A stretch of DNA of 64,000 bases, taken from Aliamphritea ceti. GTDB taxonomy: Bacteria > Pseudomonadota > Gammaproteobacteria > Pseudomonadales > Balneatricaceae. The stretch covers positions 5,146,001 to 5,210,000 of the forward strand of contig NZ_AP025282.1 in assembly GCF_024347215.1 (NCBI RefSeq), written 5' to 3'. This document shows, piece by piece, positions 35,801 to 45,064 of this stretch; position 1 is the first letter of the stretch, and each line of letters opens with the position of its first letter. The notes below the pieces were generated by a model. The model saw only the letters and a program-made list of their open reading frames with translations. It had not been told where the DNA came from and searched no databases. A program made the translations under genes and the position numbers.

Positions 35801-37177
35801 TTACATGCTCTTAGCTTTAGCAACCACTTCGTCGATGCCGCCTACCATGTAGAAGGCTTGTTCAGGCAGATCGTCGTAATCACCGTTCAGGATACCCTGG
35901 AAGCCGCTGATAGTATCTTTCAGAGAAACATACTTACCAGGCGCGCCGGTGAATACTTCAGCTACGAAGAACGGCTGAGACAGGTAACGCTGAATCTTAC
36001 GAGCGCGGTTTACTGTCTGCTTATCTTCTTCAGACAGCTCGTCCATACCCAGGATGGCGATGATGTCTTTCAGCTCTTTATAACGCTGCAATACGCCCTG
36101 AACATTACGCGCTACGTCGTAGTGTTCCTGACCGATTACCAACGGATCCAGCTGACGGGAAGTAGAATCCAGTGGATCAACCGCAGGGTAGATACCCAGC
36201 TCGGCGATCTGACGGGACAGTACTACAGTCGCATCAAGGTGGGAGAAGGTAGTTGCCGGAGATGGATCGGTCAAATCATCCGCCGGTACGTATACCGCCT
36301 GGATAGATGTGATAGAACCAGTCTTCGTGGAGGTAATACGCTCCTGCAGAACACCCATCTCTTCCGCCAGTGTAGGCTGGTAACCTACTGCAGAAGGCAT
36401 ACGACCCAGCAGTGCTGATACTTCAGTACCTGCCAGTGTGTAACGGTAGATGTTGTCTACGAACAACAGTACGTCACGGCCTTCGTCACGGAATTTCTCA
36501 GCCATTGTCAGGCCAGTCAGCGCTACACGCAGACGGTTACCCGGTGGCTCATTCATCTGACCATAAACCAGAGATACTTTATCCAGTACGTTGGATTCTT
36601 TCATCTCGTAGTAGAAGTCGTTACCTTCACGGGTACGCTCACCAACACCAGCGAATACTGAGAAACCGGAGTGCTCAATCGCGATGTTACGGATCAGTTC
36701 CATCATGTTTACGGTTTTACCTACACCGGCACCACCAAACAGACCAACTTTACCACCTTTGGCGAACGGACAAACCAGATCGATTACCTTGATGCCTGTT
36801 TCCAGCAGCTCGTTAGAAGCAGCCTGTTCAGCATAGCTAGGTGCGGCACGGTGAATAGGCATACGCTCTTCTTCACCAATGTCACCACATTCATCGATTG
36901 GGTTACCCAATACATCCATGATACGACCCAGAGTCGCTGTACCAACAGGTACAGAAACTGGCGCACCAGTATTTGCTACTTCCAGACCGCGGCTTACGCC
37001 TTCAGTCTGACCCATAGCGATAGCACGTACGACACCGTCACCCAGCTGCTGCTGTACTTCCAGTGTCAGACCTTTGCTATCAACAGTCAGTGCATCATAG
37101 ATCTTCGGTACGCTGTCACGTGGGAATTCCACGTCGACTACCGCGCCGATGATCTGAACAATACGTCCGCTACTCAT
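35801..37177 (-). CDS. atpD: ATP synthase F1 subunit beta
   Basis: Catalytic subunit, 458 aa, the usual length. The P-loop is GGAGVGKTVNMMELI (about residue 149), followed by GERTREGNDFY with the catalytic Glu, and LLFVDNIYRYTLAGTEVSALLGRMPSAVGYQPTL as the Walker B/DELSEED region; DELSEED itself is read as DELSEED in ILGMDELSEEDK. Normal in all respects. Confidence 0.98.
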   Translation of the reverse strand: MSSGRIVQIIGAVVDVEFPRDSVPKIYDALTVDSKGLTLEVQQQLGDGVVRAIAMGQTEGVSRGLEVANTGAPVSVPVGTATLGRIMDVLGNPIDECGDIGEEERMPIHRAAPSYAEQAASNELLETGIKVIDLVCPFAKGGKVGLFGGAGVGKTVNMMELIRNIAIEHSGFSVFAGVGERTREGNDFYYEMKESNVLDKVSLVYGQMNEPPGNRLRVALTGLTMAEKFRDEGRDVLLFVDNIYRYTLAGTEVSALLGRMPSAVGYQPTLAEEMGVLQERITSTKTGSITSIQAVYVPADDLTDPSPATTFSHLDATVVLSRQIAELGIYPAVDPLDSTSRQLDPLVIGQEHYDVARNVQGVLQRYKELKDIIAILGMDELSEEDKQTVNRARKIQRYLSQPFFVAEVFTGAPGKYVSLKDTISGFQGILNGDYDDLPEQAFYMVGGIDEVVAKAKSM

Positions 37178-37215
37178 GTTCGGATCCTCTTAACGTTTTA
37201 ACCTGTTCACTTAGC

Positions 37216-38079
37216 TTATACAGCTGCAGCACCACTCACGATCTCAGATATTTCCTGAGTAATCGCGGCCTGACGAGCTTTGTTATAAATCATCTGAAGC
37301 TCATCAATTAAGTCACCGGCGTTGTCAGTTGCGTTCTTCATCGCCAGCATTCGTGCTGCCTGTTCACAGGCATTGTTCTCAACCACCGCCTGGTACACCA
37401 AAGATTCTATGTAACGAACCAGTAAGCCATTTAGCAAATCTTTTGCTTCTGGCTCGTAGATGTAATCCCAGTGATGGTTAAGACGGTCATCATCATCTTC
37501 CGCTTTCAGCGGCAGAAGCTGCTCAACTTGTGGTTGCTGTGTCATAGTATTAACGAATTCGTTAGATACCACGAACAGCTGGTCCAGCGTGCCTTCATCA
37601 TAGGCATCCAGCATCACTTTAACTGCACCGATCAGATCGCCCATTTCAGGCTGATCGCCCAGGCCGCTCTTAGCTGCAGTTACGTTTCCGCCGAATGACT
37701 TGAAAAAGCTTACCGCCTTGGAACCCAGTGCACATACATCAACCTGGATGTTCTGCTCACTGAACTCTTTCATTTTGGCGATCGCTGCTTTAAACGCGTT
37801 AACGTTCAAGCCACCACAAAGGCCGCGGTCGGTTGCCACAATAATGAAACCGACACGCTTCACTTCGCGCTGTTGCAGATACAGATGCTTGTATTCAGGA
37901 TTGGACTTCGCCAGGTGCTGAATTACGCCACGAATACTACGGGCGTAAGGACGGCTTTCCTGCATGCGATCCTGAGCCTTACGCATTTTAGATGCAGCAA
38001 CCATTTCCATGGCGCTGGTAATCTTACGTGTGCTCTGAATACTGCCTATCTGCGTCTTTATCTCTTTTCCGACTGCCAT
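37216..38079 (-). CDS. atpG: ATP synthase F1 subunit gamma
   Basis: Rotor shaft subunit, 287 aa. The N-terminal helix KEIKTQIGSIQSTRKITSAMEMVAASKM and the C-terminal helix NATDNAGDLIDELQMIYNKARQAAITQEISEIVSGA form the antiparallel coiled coil. The standard ATDRGLCGGLN segment is present. It lies between atpA and atpD as usual. Confidence 0.98.
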   Translation of the reverse strand: MAVGKEIKTQIGSIQSTRKITSAMEMVAASKMRKAQDRMQESRPYARSIRGVIQHLAKSNPEYKHLYLQQREVKRVGFIIVATDRGLCGGLNVNAFKAAIAKMKEFSEQNIQVDVCALGSKAVSFFKSFGGNVTAAKSGLGDQPEMGDLIGAVKVMLDAYDEGTLDQLFVVSNEFVNTMTQQPQVEQLLPLKAEDDDDRLNHHWDYIYEPEAKDLLNGLLVRYIESLVYQAVVENNACEQAARMLAMKNATDNAGDLIDELQMIYNKARQAAITQEISEIVSGAAAV

Positions 38080-38148
38080 AGTTCCACCTCTTAAACCTTA
38101 CTTAGTAAAGGCCTGTATAATTCGCGATACAGGCCTCTCATTGAGTAC

Positions 38149-39693
38149 TTACCAAGTTTGGGTAGATTTGAACTTATCAATGCCAGCCTTGAACTGAGCT
38201 GCGATCTCATCGTTGTAATCGCCGCTGTCGTTGATCTTAGCCATCATGTCAGCGTATTCGCTGTTGAAGTAAGAGATCAATGCAGCTTCGAAGTCGAGGA
38301 CCTTGTTCAGCGCAATATCGTTCAGGAAGCCTTCGTTAGCAGCGTACAGACTCAGACCCATGTCAGCTACTGACATTGGAGAGTATTGCTTCTGCTTCAT
38401 CAGCTCGGTTACACGCTGACCATGCTCTAACTGAGCACGGGTTGCTTCGTCCAGGTCAGATGCGAACTGAGCGAATGCCGCCAATTCACGGTACTGAGCC
38501 AGTGCCAGACGTACACCACCACCCAGCTTCTTAACGATCTTAGTCTGAGCAGCACCACCTACACGGGATACAGACAGACCAGCGTTAATCGCAGGACGGA
38601 TACCGGCGTTGTACAGATCTGTCTCAAGGAAGATCTGACCATCGGTAATGGAGATTACGTTGGTTGGTACGAATGCAGATACGTCACCACCCTGAGTTTC
38701 AATGATTGGCAGTGCAGTCAGGGAACCAGTCTGGCCCTTAACTTCGCCATCAGTGAACTTCTCAACGTAGTCAGCGTTAACGCGGGATGCACGTTCCAGC
38801 AAACGGGAGTGAAGATAGAATACGTCACCTGGGTATGCTTCACGACCTGGCGGACGGCGCAACAACAGGGAAATCTGACGGTAAGCCCAAGCTTGTTTAG
38901 TCAGATCATCGTATACGATCAGAGCGTCCTGACCGCGGTCACGGTAGTATTCGCCCATTGCACAACCAGCATATGGTGCCAGGAATTGCATCGCTGCAGG
39001 ATCTGATGCACCGGCTGCTACTACGATGGTGTGATCCATCGCGCCGTGCTCTTCCAGCTTACGCACAACGTTAGCAATCGTAGACTGCTTCTGACCTACG
39101 GCAACGTAGATACATTTAACGCCTGTGCCTTTCTGGTTAATGATTGCATCGATAGCAATGGCAGTTTTACCAATCTGACGGTCACCGATGATCAGCTCAC
39201 GCTGACCGCGACCGATTGGCACCATAGCATCGATAGATTTCAGACCAGTCTGTACAGGCTGATCTACTGATTGACGATCGATTACACCAGGTGCAACTTT
39301 TTCGACTGCGTCAGTCAGTGAAGTTTCAATAGGGCCTTTACCGTCGATCGGGTTACCCAGGGCGTCTACAACACGACCCTGCAGTTCCGGACCAACAGGT
39401 ACTTCCAGAATACGGCCAGTACAACGCGCGGTCATACCTTCAACCAGGTCCTGGTAGTTACCCAGTACTACAGCACCTACAGAATCACGCTCAAGGTTAA
39501 GCGCCATACCGTAGACACCGCCAGGGAATTCAATCATTTCCCCGTACATTACGTCAGCAAGACCGTGAATCAGGATGATACCGTCAGAAACGCTGACGAT
39601 AGTACCTTCATTACGTGCTTCAGAAGAGACATCAAGTTTCTCGATGCGGCCCTTCAGAATCTCGCTGATCTCAGATGGATTCAGTTGCTGCAT
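38149..39693 (-). CDS. atpA: ATP synthase F1 subunit alpha
   Basis: Regulatory nucleotide-binding subunit, 514 aa. The P-loop is GDRQIGKTAIAIDAI (about residue 169). The arginine-finger region SVSRVGGAAQT is intact, as is the C-terminal helical domain. ATG 39693 starts 15 bp after the atpH stop. Confidence 0.98.
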   Translation of the reverse strand: MQQLNPSEISEILKGRIEKLDVSSEARNEGTIVSVSDGIILIHGLADVMYGEMIEFPGGVYGMALNLERDSVGAVVLGNYQDLVEGMTARCTGRILEVPVGPELQGRVVDALGNPIDGKGPIETSLTDAVEKVAPGVIDRQSVDQPVQTGLKSIDAMVPIGRGQRELIIGDRQIGKTAIAIDAIINQKGTGVKCIYVAVGQKQSTIANVVRKLEEHGAMDHTIVVAAGASDPAAMQFLAPYAGCAMGEYYRDRGQDALIVYDDLTKQAWAYRQISLLLRRPPGREAYPGDVFYLHSRLLERASRVNADYVEKFTDGEVKGQTGSLTALPIIETQGGDVSAFVPTNVISITDGQIFLETDLYNAGIRPAINAGLSVSRVGGAAQTKIVKKLGGGVRLALAQYRELAAFAQFASDLDEATRAQLEHGQRVTELMKQKQYSPMSVADMGLSLYAANEGFLNDIALNKVLDFEAALISYFNSEYADMMAKINDSGDYNDEIAAQFKAGIDKFKSTQTW

Positions 39694-39708
39694 GTTTAAT
39701 CCTCACAC

Positions 39709-40245
39709 TCAGGCGGACAGGGCTTCGGCTAGCTTTGCCAGTCGAGCACGAATAGAGCCGTCGATAACCAAATCATCGGTCCGAACGATTACACCACCGA
39801 TAATAGACTTATCTACTTCGGAAGTAAGACTCACTTCGCAGCCCAGCTTAGTGCTGAGCGCCTGAGTTAATTTTTGTTGCTGCTGCTCGCCCAGATCAAA
39901 GGCAGTCGTCACATTAATATCAACAGATTTCTGCTGACTAGCTTTCAACTGCTCAAACTGCGCTGAGATCTCTGGTAACAAAGCTAAGCGCTGATTTTCT
40001 GCTAACAAAGAAATGAAATTCTTTGTTTCTGCAGTCATTTGCTCCTGGCAAACGTCAATCATTACTTCGGCTTTCTGCTCGCTGGTTTGTGCTGGATTAC
40101 CCAGCACCTGACGCATGGTTGGGTCTTGTGCAACTACCGAAGTAGTTGCCAGCATTTCAGACCACTGATCCAGCGTATTCTTTGCCAGCGCATGCTCGAA
40201 AGCAGCTTTGGTATAAGGTCGAGCGACTGTATTTGATTCAGCCAT
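39709..40245 (-). CDS. atpH: ATP synthase F1 subunit delta
   Basis: Peripheral-stalk subunit (OSCP type), 178 aa, with VARPYTKAAFEHALAKN at the start and GGVIVRTDDLVIDGSIRARLAKLAEAL at the end. Two ATGs lie in tandem; the second (40245) has the correct 6-nt spacing from GAGG, the first (40248) only 3 nt. Confidence 0.96.
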   Translation of the reverse strand: MAESNTVARPYTKAAFEHALAKNTLDQWSEMLATTSVVAQDPTMRQVLGNPAQTSEQKAEVMIDVCQEQMTAETKNFISLLAENQRLALLPEISAQFEQLKASQQKSVDINVTTAFDLGEQQQQKLTQALSTKLGCEVSLTSEVDKSIIGGVIVRTDDLVIDGSIRARLAKLAEALSA

Positions 40246-40257
40246 CATAAACCTCGC

Positions 40258-40728
40258 TTAAAGCTCAGCAGCCAGTTTTTCAACAAGCTGTGCGTGCGCG
40301 CTTTCGTCAACAGATGCTTCAAGAATCTTTTCTGCACCAGCTACAGCAAGAACTGCAACCTGGGCACGAAGAGTTTCTTTAGCACGGTTAGCTTCTTGTT
40401 CAATTTCAGCCTGAGCAGCCGTTACAAGGCGCTCGGCCTCTTCACGTGCTTTCTCTTTAGCTTCATCAACAATCTGGCTAGCTCGCTTATTAGCCTGTTC
40501 AATGATGGCGGCTGCTTCTTCCTTGCTCTGACGCATATCGGACATAGCTTTTTCTTGAGCCAGTTCCAAGTCGCGTTGTGCACGGTCAGCAGCGTCCAGA
40601 CCTTCTGCAATTTTCTTCTTACGTTCTGCCAGCGCACCGGTAATCGGTGGCCAAACGTATTTCATACAAAATACAACGAAGAAGGCAAACGCAATGATCT
40701 GACCAATGATGGTTAGATTGATATTCAC
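40258..40728 (-). CDS. atpF: ATP synthase Fo subunit b
   Basis: Membrane-anchored stator, 156 aa. One transmembrane helix (LTIIGQIIAFAFFVVFCMKYVWPPI) is followed by a long charged dimerising helix rich in Ala, Glu, Lys and Arg. Length and position are standard. Confidence 0.97.
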   Translation of the reverse strand: MNINLTIIGQIIAFAFFVVFCMKYVWPPITGALAERKKKIAEGLDAADRAQRDLELAQEKAMSDMRQSKEEAAAIIEQANKRASQIVDEAKEKAREEAERLVTAAQAEIEQEANRAKETLRAQVAVLAVAGAEKILEASVDESAHAQLVEKLAAEL

Positions 40729-40791
40729 GCCATTACCTCTCGTAGTTGTCTAAAAAAGTAGTTACCCATAGGGGAAAAAATCTAAATCTAC

Positions 40792-41028
40792 TTATGCAAC
40801 CGCGAACAGTACGTACAGACCCAGACCAACACCGATCATAGGTACGGCATCAACCAGACCCATTACGATGAAGAACTGTGTACGCAGCATTGGGATCAGT
40901 TCAGGCTGACGCGCAGCACCTTCCAAGAACTTACCACCCAGGATGCCGATACCTACAGCAGCACCTACGGCGCCCAGACCCATCATCAGCGCACCAGCGA
41001 TGTATAAAACAGCACTTGCCATTTCCAT
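40792..41028 (-). CDS. atpE: ATP synthase Fo subunit c
   Basis: Rotor-ring subunit, 78 aa, two transmembrane helices joined by the polar loop ARQPEL. The ion-binding carboxylate is D60 in GLVDAVPMIG. The first helix lacks the Gln and the second the Glu-Ser/Thr pair of sodium-type rings, so a proton-driven enzyme is expected. Confidence 0.97.
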   Translation of the reverse strand: MEMASAVLYIAGALMMGLGAVGAAVGIGILGGKFLEGAARQPELIPMLRTQFFIVMGLVDAVPMIGVGLGLYVLFAVA

Positions 41029-41109
41029 CAGTTTTCTCCGATTTTTAATTGCTAAAGTTTAAGTTTAAAAAGAAACCGTTAAATTATTTATTCAGTGATC
41101 ACGCAGCAC

Positions 41110-41931
41110 TTAGTGCTCTTCATGCGCCATGGCCAGGTAGACAATTGTCAGGACCATGAAGATGAATGCTTGCAGCGTAATTACCAGAATGTGGAAGATC
41201 GCCCATGGCACAGACAGCAGCCATTGTGCCCAGAAAGGCAGCAGTGCGATCAGAATGAAGATCATTTCACCAGCGTACATGTTACCGAACAGTCGCAGTG
41301 CCAGAGATACCGGCTTAGCCAGCAGTCCAACAATCTCCAGGAACAGGTTGAATGGCAGCATCCACTTACCCAGTGGCTGGAATGCCAGCTCACCCAGGAA
41401 TCCGCCCAGACCTTTCATCTTAATGCTGTAGAAAACAATCAGACCAAAGACAGCGAAAGCCATACCCAGTGTCGCGTTAATATCAGTCGTTGGAACGACC
41501 TTCATGTATTCAACGCCCATTTGCTGGAAGGCATATGGCAACCAGTCAACAGGTACCAGATCCATTGTGTTCATCAGGAAGACCCAGACGAAAATAGTCA
41601 ATGCAAGTGGCGCAATCAGTGCATTCTTATGGTGGAAGATACTGCTAACATTGTCTTCAACGAATTCAATGATCGTTTCTACAAAGTTTTGCAGATTTCC
41701 AGGTACGCCGGAAGTTGCTGAAACAGCAACCTTACGGAACAACCAGATAAAGAATAAACCTAAACCCACAGACCACAACATAGTGTCCACGTGGATAGCC
41801 CAGAAGCCCATTTCAGATGCTTCCTGGCCACCGTGCGCGAAGCTCCAACCATTAACCGGGTGATTACCGAAGGTCAGGTTGGTGAGGTGGTGGGATATAT
41901 AGGCTGAGGAAGTCAGTTCGCCGCTAGCCAT
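41110..41931 (-). CDS. atpB: ATP synthase Fo subunit a
   Basis: Integral stator subunit with proton half-channels, 273 aa, about five or six transmembrane helices. The essential arginine lies in SLALRLFGNMYAGEMIF, and the MNTMDLVPVDWLP and C-terminal QAFIFMVLTIVYLAMAHEEH segments are typical. Confidence 0.97.
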   Translation of the reverse strand: MASGELTSSAYISHHLTNLTFGNHPVNGWSFAHGGQEASEMGFWAIHVDTMLWSVGLGLFFIWLFRKVAVSATSGVPGNLQNFVETIIEFVEDNVSSIFHHKNALIAPLALTIFVWVFLMNTMDLVPVDWLPYAFQQMGVEYMKVVPTTDINATLGMAFAVFGLIVFYSIKMKGLGGFLGELAFQPLGKWMLPFNLFLEIVGLLAKPVSLALRLFGNMYAGEMIFILIALLPFWAQWLLSVPWAIFHILVITLQAFIFMVLTIVYLAMAHEEH

Positions 41932-41945
41932 TATTATCTCTCTCG

Positions 41946-42359
41946 TTAAAGTTTTTGAAATCTTTTATTCAGTTGCAGCTGAACGTAAACACCGACCAGC
42001 TGCAATCCAATGTAAGTGCCAAATAAGGAAAATGCATTCACCGGGTGAATCAGGGTAAATGTCAGCGCAAATGCTACCGCTGTCATCGCCATTTTCCATA
42101 TTTCACTTGCATACGCCTGGCGTACTACTGTGCCGGCGGTTTGTTTAACCGGTGCATTAAGCATCTTTCGGATAAACCAAATATTCGGCAGCATATAAAT
42201 CAAGCCACCCAATACTGCTGAATAACCAGCAGCAAGACTGTAAGTACATGAAAGTGCGGCGATAATAAGGGTGCAAACAATCTGAACCAGGAGGGTCTTA
42301 CGGAACTCTTCAAGGGCAATACGGCCATGAATACCAAGCTTTTTTGGCTGATTTTTCAT
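41946..42359 (-). CDS. atpI: ATP synthase-associated protein I
   Basis: A 137-aa membrane protein with four hydrophobic segments, the usual first gene of bacterial atp operons, and thought to aid c-ring assembly. It starts at ATG 42359, about 64 nt after the predicted transcription start. Confidence 0.9.
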   Translation of the reverse strand: MKNQPKKLGIHGRIALEEFRKTLLVQIVCTLIIAALSCTYSLAAGYSAVLGGLIYMLPNIWFIRKMLNAPVKQTAGTVVRQAYASEIWKMAMTAVAFALTFTLIHPVNAFSLFGTYIGLQLVGVYVQLQLNKRFQKL

Positions 42360-42429
42360 GTCTTATACTTACCCTCAATCCCCTGTTTCGAAGCCACTGC
42401 ACCAATCTACGCCTCCGAACAGCCTGCGC

Positions 42430-42458
42430 ATTATAGGGACTTAAGGCAGCCGCATCAA
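42430..42458 (-). promoter_or_regulatory. Promoter of the atp operon
   Basis: On the minus strand TTGATG (42453-42458) and a perfect TATAAT (42430-42435) are separated by 17 bp, a near-consensus sigma-70 promoter. Transcription would start near 42423, leaving a short leader before atpI. The rest of the 369-bp gap 42360-42728 holds this promoter and the parB terminator. Confidence 0.8.
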
Positions 42459-42678
42459 TACAAGATACGGGCTTTTAGACGTTTGTCTTGAATTGATGAA
42501 TTTGCTTATACCACCAACAGGGTATGGTAAGCGGTTAAAATACCCTGCAGAAAATATTGCCTGCATTAATTCGACAAAATAATCTGCGCAAAGAGTTCTG
42601 TTTTTCAGAACAAGATTGCAAAAAGGTTTGCTGAGAAAAGCTATTAACCGGTATTAAAAATACTTAATTAAAATAAAA

Positions 42679-42700
42679 ACGGGCTGTATAAACAGCCCGT
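42679..42700 (-). terminator. Terminator of mnmG-rsmG-parA-parB
   Basis: ACGGGCTGT and ACAGCCCGT form a perfect 9-bp stem with an ATAA loop, flanked on the minus strand by a T-rich run (complement of AATAAAAAC). It lies about 30 bp beyond parB. Confidence 0.9.
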
Positions 42701-42728
42701 TTGTATATTTTTTATACAAAAAATTATT

Positions 42729-43625
42729 TTACTGCATTTTCCCGATCAGGCTTTCCAGCATTTCTGCTGAATCAAAATCAATGGTGATCTTACCCTTGCC
42801 TTCTGCGGTTTGCTTAATCGCAACCTTAGTATCGAAATGGCTGGTCAGCGATTTCGCGAACTGCTCTATCTGCGGGTCAGGTTTAACAACCACTTTAGGT
42901 GGCTCATCCTTCTTCTGTTGCAACTTGCGAACCAGATCTTCGGTCTGACGCACTGACAGGGTTTTACCAACCACATCTTTTGCCGCACTGATTTGTTCTT
43001 CACCTTCCAGGCCCAGTAAAGCCCGTGCATGACCCATTTCCAGGTCACCGTATTCAAGCATACGCTTAACGTCTTCGGATAAATTCATCAGCCGTAACAG
43101 GTTAGTCACAGCGGTACGGGATTTACCGACAGCATCAGCAACTTCCTGCTGAGTCAGATCAAATTCAGTTTTCAGCCGATCCAGAGCAATGGCTTCTTCC
43201 ATTGAATTCAGGTTTTCCCGCTGGATGTTTTCGATCAGCGCCATTGCAATAGCCGCTTCATCAGGTACATCACGAACGATAACAGGTACTTCGCTCAAGC
43301 CGGCCATCTGACTGGCACGCCAACGGCGTTCACCGGCAATAATCTCATAAAGACTGTCAGAAACCGGACGTATAACTATCGGCTGCATAACGCCCTGAGC
43401 TTTAATCGAGTTTGCCAGTTCTTCCAGTGCCTGCGGTTCCAGATCACGACGTGGCTGATACTTGCCACGCTGAATCTGTTCAACCGGCATGAGTTTGTAA
43501 CCATCCTGGTTATCAGCAACGGCACCGGTTTCTGTCGCGGTGTCGTCAGCAATAACATCTTGCTCTGTTGCCGATGACAGCAATGCATCAAGTCCCCGGC
43601 CTAAACCCCGTTTTTTCGTTACCAT
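42729..43625 (-). CDS. parB: Chromosome-partitioning protein ParB
   Basis: A 298-aa CTPase/DNA-clamp protein that binds parS and organises the origin region. The N-terminal motif RGLGRGLDALL is the ParA-interaction peptide. The ParB CTP-binding domain contains GERRWRASQMAG and IENIQRENLNSMEEA, followed by the helix-turn-helix LTQQEVADAVGKSRTAVTNLLRL and a C-terminal dimerisation domain. It starts 3 bp after parA. Confidence 0.96.
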   Translation of the reverse strand: MVTKKRGLGRGLDALLSSATEQDVIADDTATETGAVADNQDGYKLMPVEQIQRGKYQPRRDLEPQALEELANSIKAQGVMQPIVIRPVSDSLYEIIAGERRWRASQMAGLSEVPVIVRDVPDEAAIAMALIENIQRENLNSMEEAIALDRLKTEFDLTQQEVADAVGKSRTAVTNLLRLMNLSEDVKRMLEYGDLEMGHARALLGLEGEEQISAAKDVVGKTLSVRQTEDLVRKLQQKKDEPPKVVVKPDPQIEQFAKSLTSHFDTKVAIKQTAEGKGKITIDFDSAEMLESLIGKMQ

Positions 43626-43628
43626 TGA

Positions 43629-44432
43629 TCAGTCTTCCTGCTGCGCAGCCTGCGCTAATTTCTTTTCCTGGGTGGTTTTGCGGATTAGCTCGCCCGCTAA
43701 TGCCAGATAGGCAACCGCTCCCCGGGAGCTTTTATCATATAAAATTGCCGGCAAACCATGACTCGGTGCTTCTGCCAGCCGGACATTCCGCGGAATTACT
43801 GTGCGATAAACCTGATCACCAAAATATTCAACCAAATGATTCGACACGTCTTTGGTCAGGCTCATCCGCGGGTCAAACATGGTACGTAAAATACCTTCGA
43901 TTTTCAGTGCCGGATTAAGACGGCTGTTAATCTTCTTCACTGTGCCAATCAGGGAGCTGATACCTTCCAGCGCATAATATTCACATTGCATTGGAATGAT
44001 GACGCCGCTGGACGCAGCCAGTGCATTCACAGTTAACAGGTTCAGTGATGGCGGGTTATCAATCAGCACAAAGTCATAATCATCACGTACTTTTTCCAGC
44101 GCCATTTTCATACGAAATTCCCGGCGTGGCATTTGTAACAATTCAACTTCAGCAGCGGTCAGGTCACCGTTAGCACCTACCAGATCATAACCGGCCGGCG
44201 ATTTTTCAATAATTGCATCCTGGATTTCAACTTCGCCGGTCAGCAATTCATATACAGAGCTTTTCAGGTGGTGTTTATCCACTCCGCTGCCCATGGTGGC
44301 ATTTCCCTGCGGATCCATGTCGACCATCAGTACCCGCTTCTTAGTCGCCGCCAGTGACGCCGCCAGATTCACGCAAGTGGTGGTTTTACCCACACCACCT
44401 TTCTGGTTAGTGATGGTTAAGATTTTTGCCAC
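43629..44432 (-). CDS. parA: Chromosome-partitioning ATPase ParA (Soj)
   Basis: A 267-aa Walker-type ATPase. The deviant Walker A motif is NQKGGVGKTT (about residue 8-17) and the Walker B-like region is VLIDNPPSLNLLTVNALAA. It drives origin segregation with ParB. Start and stop codons are nearly contiguous with rsmG (2-bp gap) and parB, so it is part of the same operon. Confidence 0.96.
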   Translation of the reverse strand: MAKILTITNQKGGVGKTTTCVNLAASLAATKKRVLMVDMDPQGNATMGSGVDKHHLKSSVYELLTGEVEIQDAIIEKSPAGYDLVGANGDLTAAEVELLQMPRREFRMKMALEKVRDDYDFVLIDNPPSLNLLTVNALAASSGVIIPMQCEYYALEGISSLIGTVKKINSRLNPALKIEGILRTMFDPRMSLTKDVSNHLVEYFGDQVYRTVIPRNVRLAEAPSHGLPAILYDKSSRGAVAYLALAGELIRKTTQEKKLAQAAQQED

Positions 44433-44434
44433 AG

Positions 44435-45064
44435 TCAGGCTCTCCCAAAAATCAACAGATGACGCTCACCTTCGGTCCCCGGTACAGAAAGCTCGAGGCT
44501 CTCGTGTAAACGGATATGATCAGGTAATTGTTCAATTTCTTCGACAGGATACATGCCTTTCATGGCAAGAAAAACACCTTCCGGCGCACATAGGTGCTGC
44601 GTCCAGTTCAGCATATCCTGGAGTGAAGCAAAGGCTCGGGAAATGATACCGTCAAAGAGGATTTCCGGCTGAAATTTTTCCACCCGTTCATGCACTACTT
44701 CAACGTTGTCCAACTTCAGTTCGGCTTTTGCCTGAAACTGAAAGCGGCTTTTTTTAATATTGCTGTCCAGCAATGTGATAGGCAGATCTGGACGGCAGAT
44801 TGCCAGGGGTATACCCGGCAGGCCTGGTCCACTGCCAACATCAATTAGCCGTTCTGCACGGATATGCGGGAGAACGCTCAGGCTATCAACCAAATGCCGG
44901 GTGATCATTTCTTCCGGTGAACGCACGGCTGTCAGGTTGAAGGTTTTGTTCCATTTCACCAGCAGCGCATGGTATTGCAGTAATGCGGTATATTGCTGTT
45001 CGTTAAGCTGTAAACCTAACGCGTCACACTGTCGCTGTAATAACGGCAGGTATTGATTATCCAT
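44435..45064 (-). CDS. rsmG: 16S rRNA (guanine-N7) methyltransferase
   Basis: A 209-aa SAM-dependent enzyme that methylates G527 of 16S rRNA. The SAM motif is DVGSGPGLPGIPLAI, and FNLTAVRSPEEMITRHLVDSLSV precedes it as in all RsmG/GidB proteins. Its start overlaps the mnmG stop by 8 bp. Confidence 0.96.
   Translation of the reverse strand: MDNQYLPLLQRQCDALGLQLNEQQYTALLQYHALLVKWNKTFNLTAVRSPEEMITRHLVDSLSVLPHIRAERLIDVGSGPGLPGIPLAICRPDLPITLLDSNIKKSRFQFQAKAELKLDNVEVVHERVEKFQPEILFDGIISRAFASLQDMLNWTQHLCAPEGVFLAMKGMYPVEEIEQLPDHIRLHESLELSVPGTEGERHLLIFGRA

Noticed and set aside
35858..36418. 186-codon frame antisense to atpD
   Set aside because: Shadow of the conserved beta subunit.
41095..41721. 208-codon frame antisense to atpB
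   Set aside because: Shadow of a conserved ATP synthase gene; composition rich in Gln/His/Cys is atypical for a protein.
41783..41796. TCCACGTGGA palindrome resembling a parS core
   Set aside because: It lies inside the coding sequence of atpB and the flanking bases do not match parS. No other parS-like site was seen by eye in the window.
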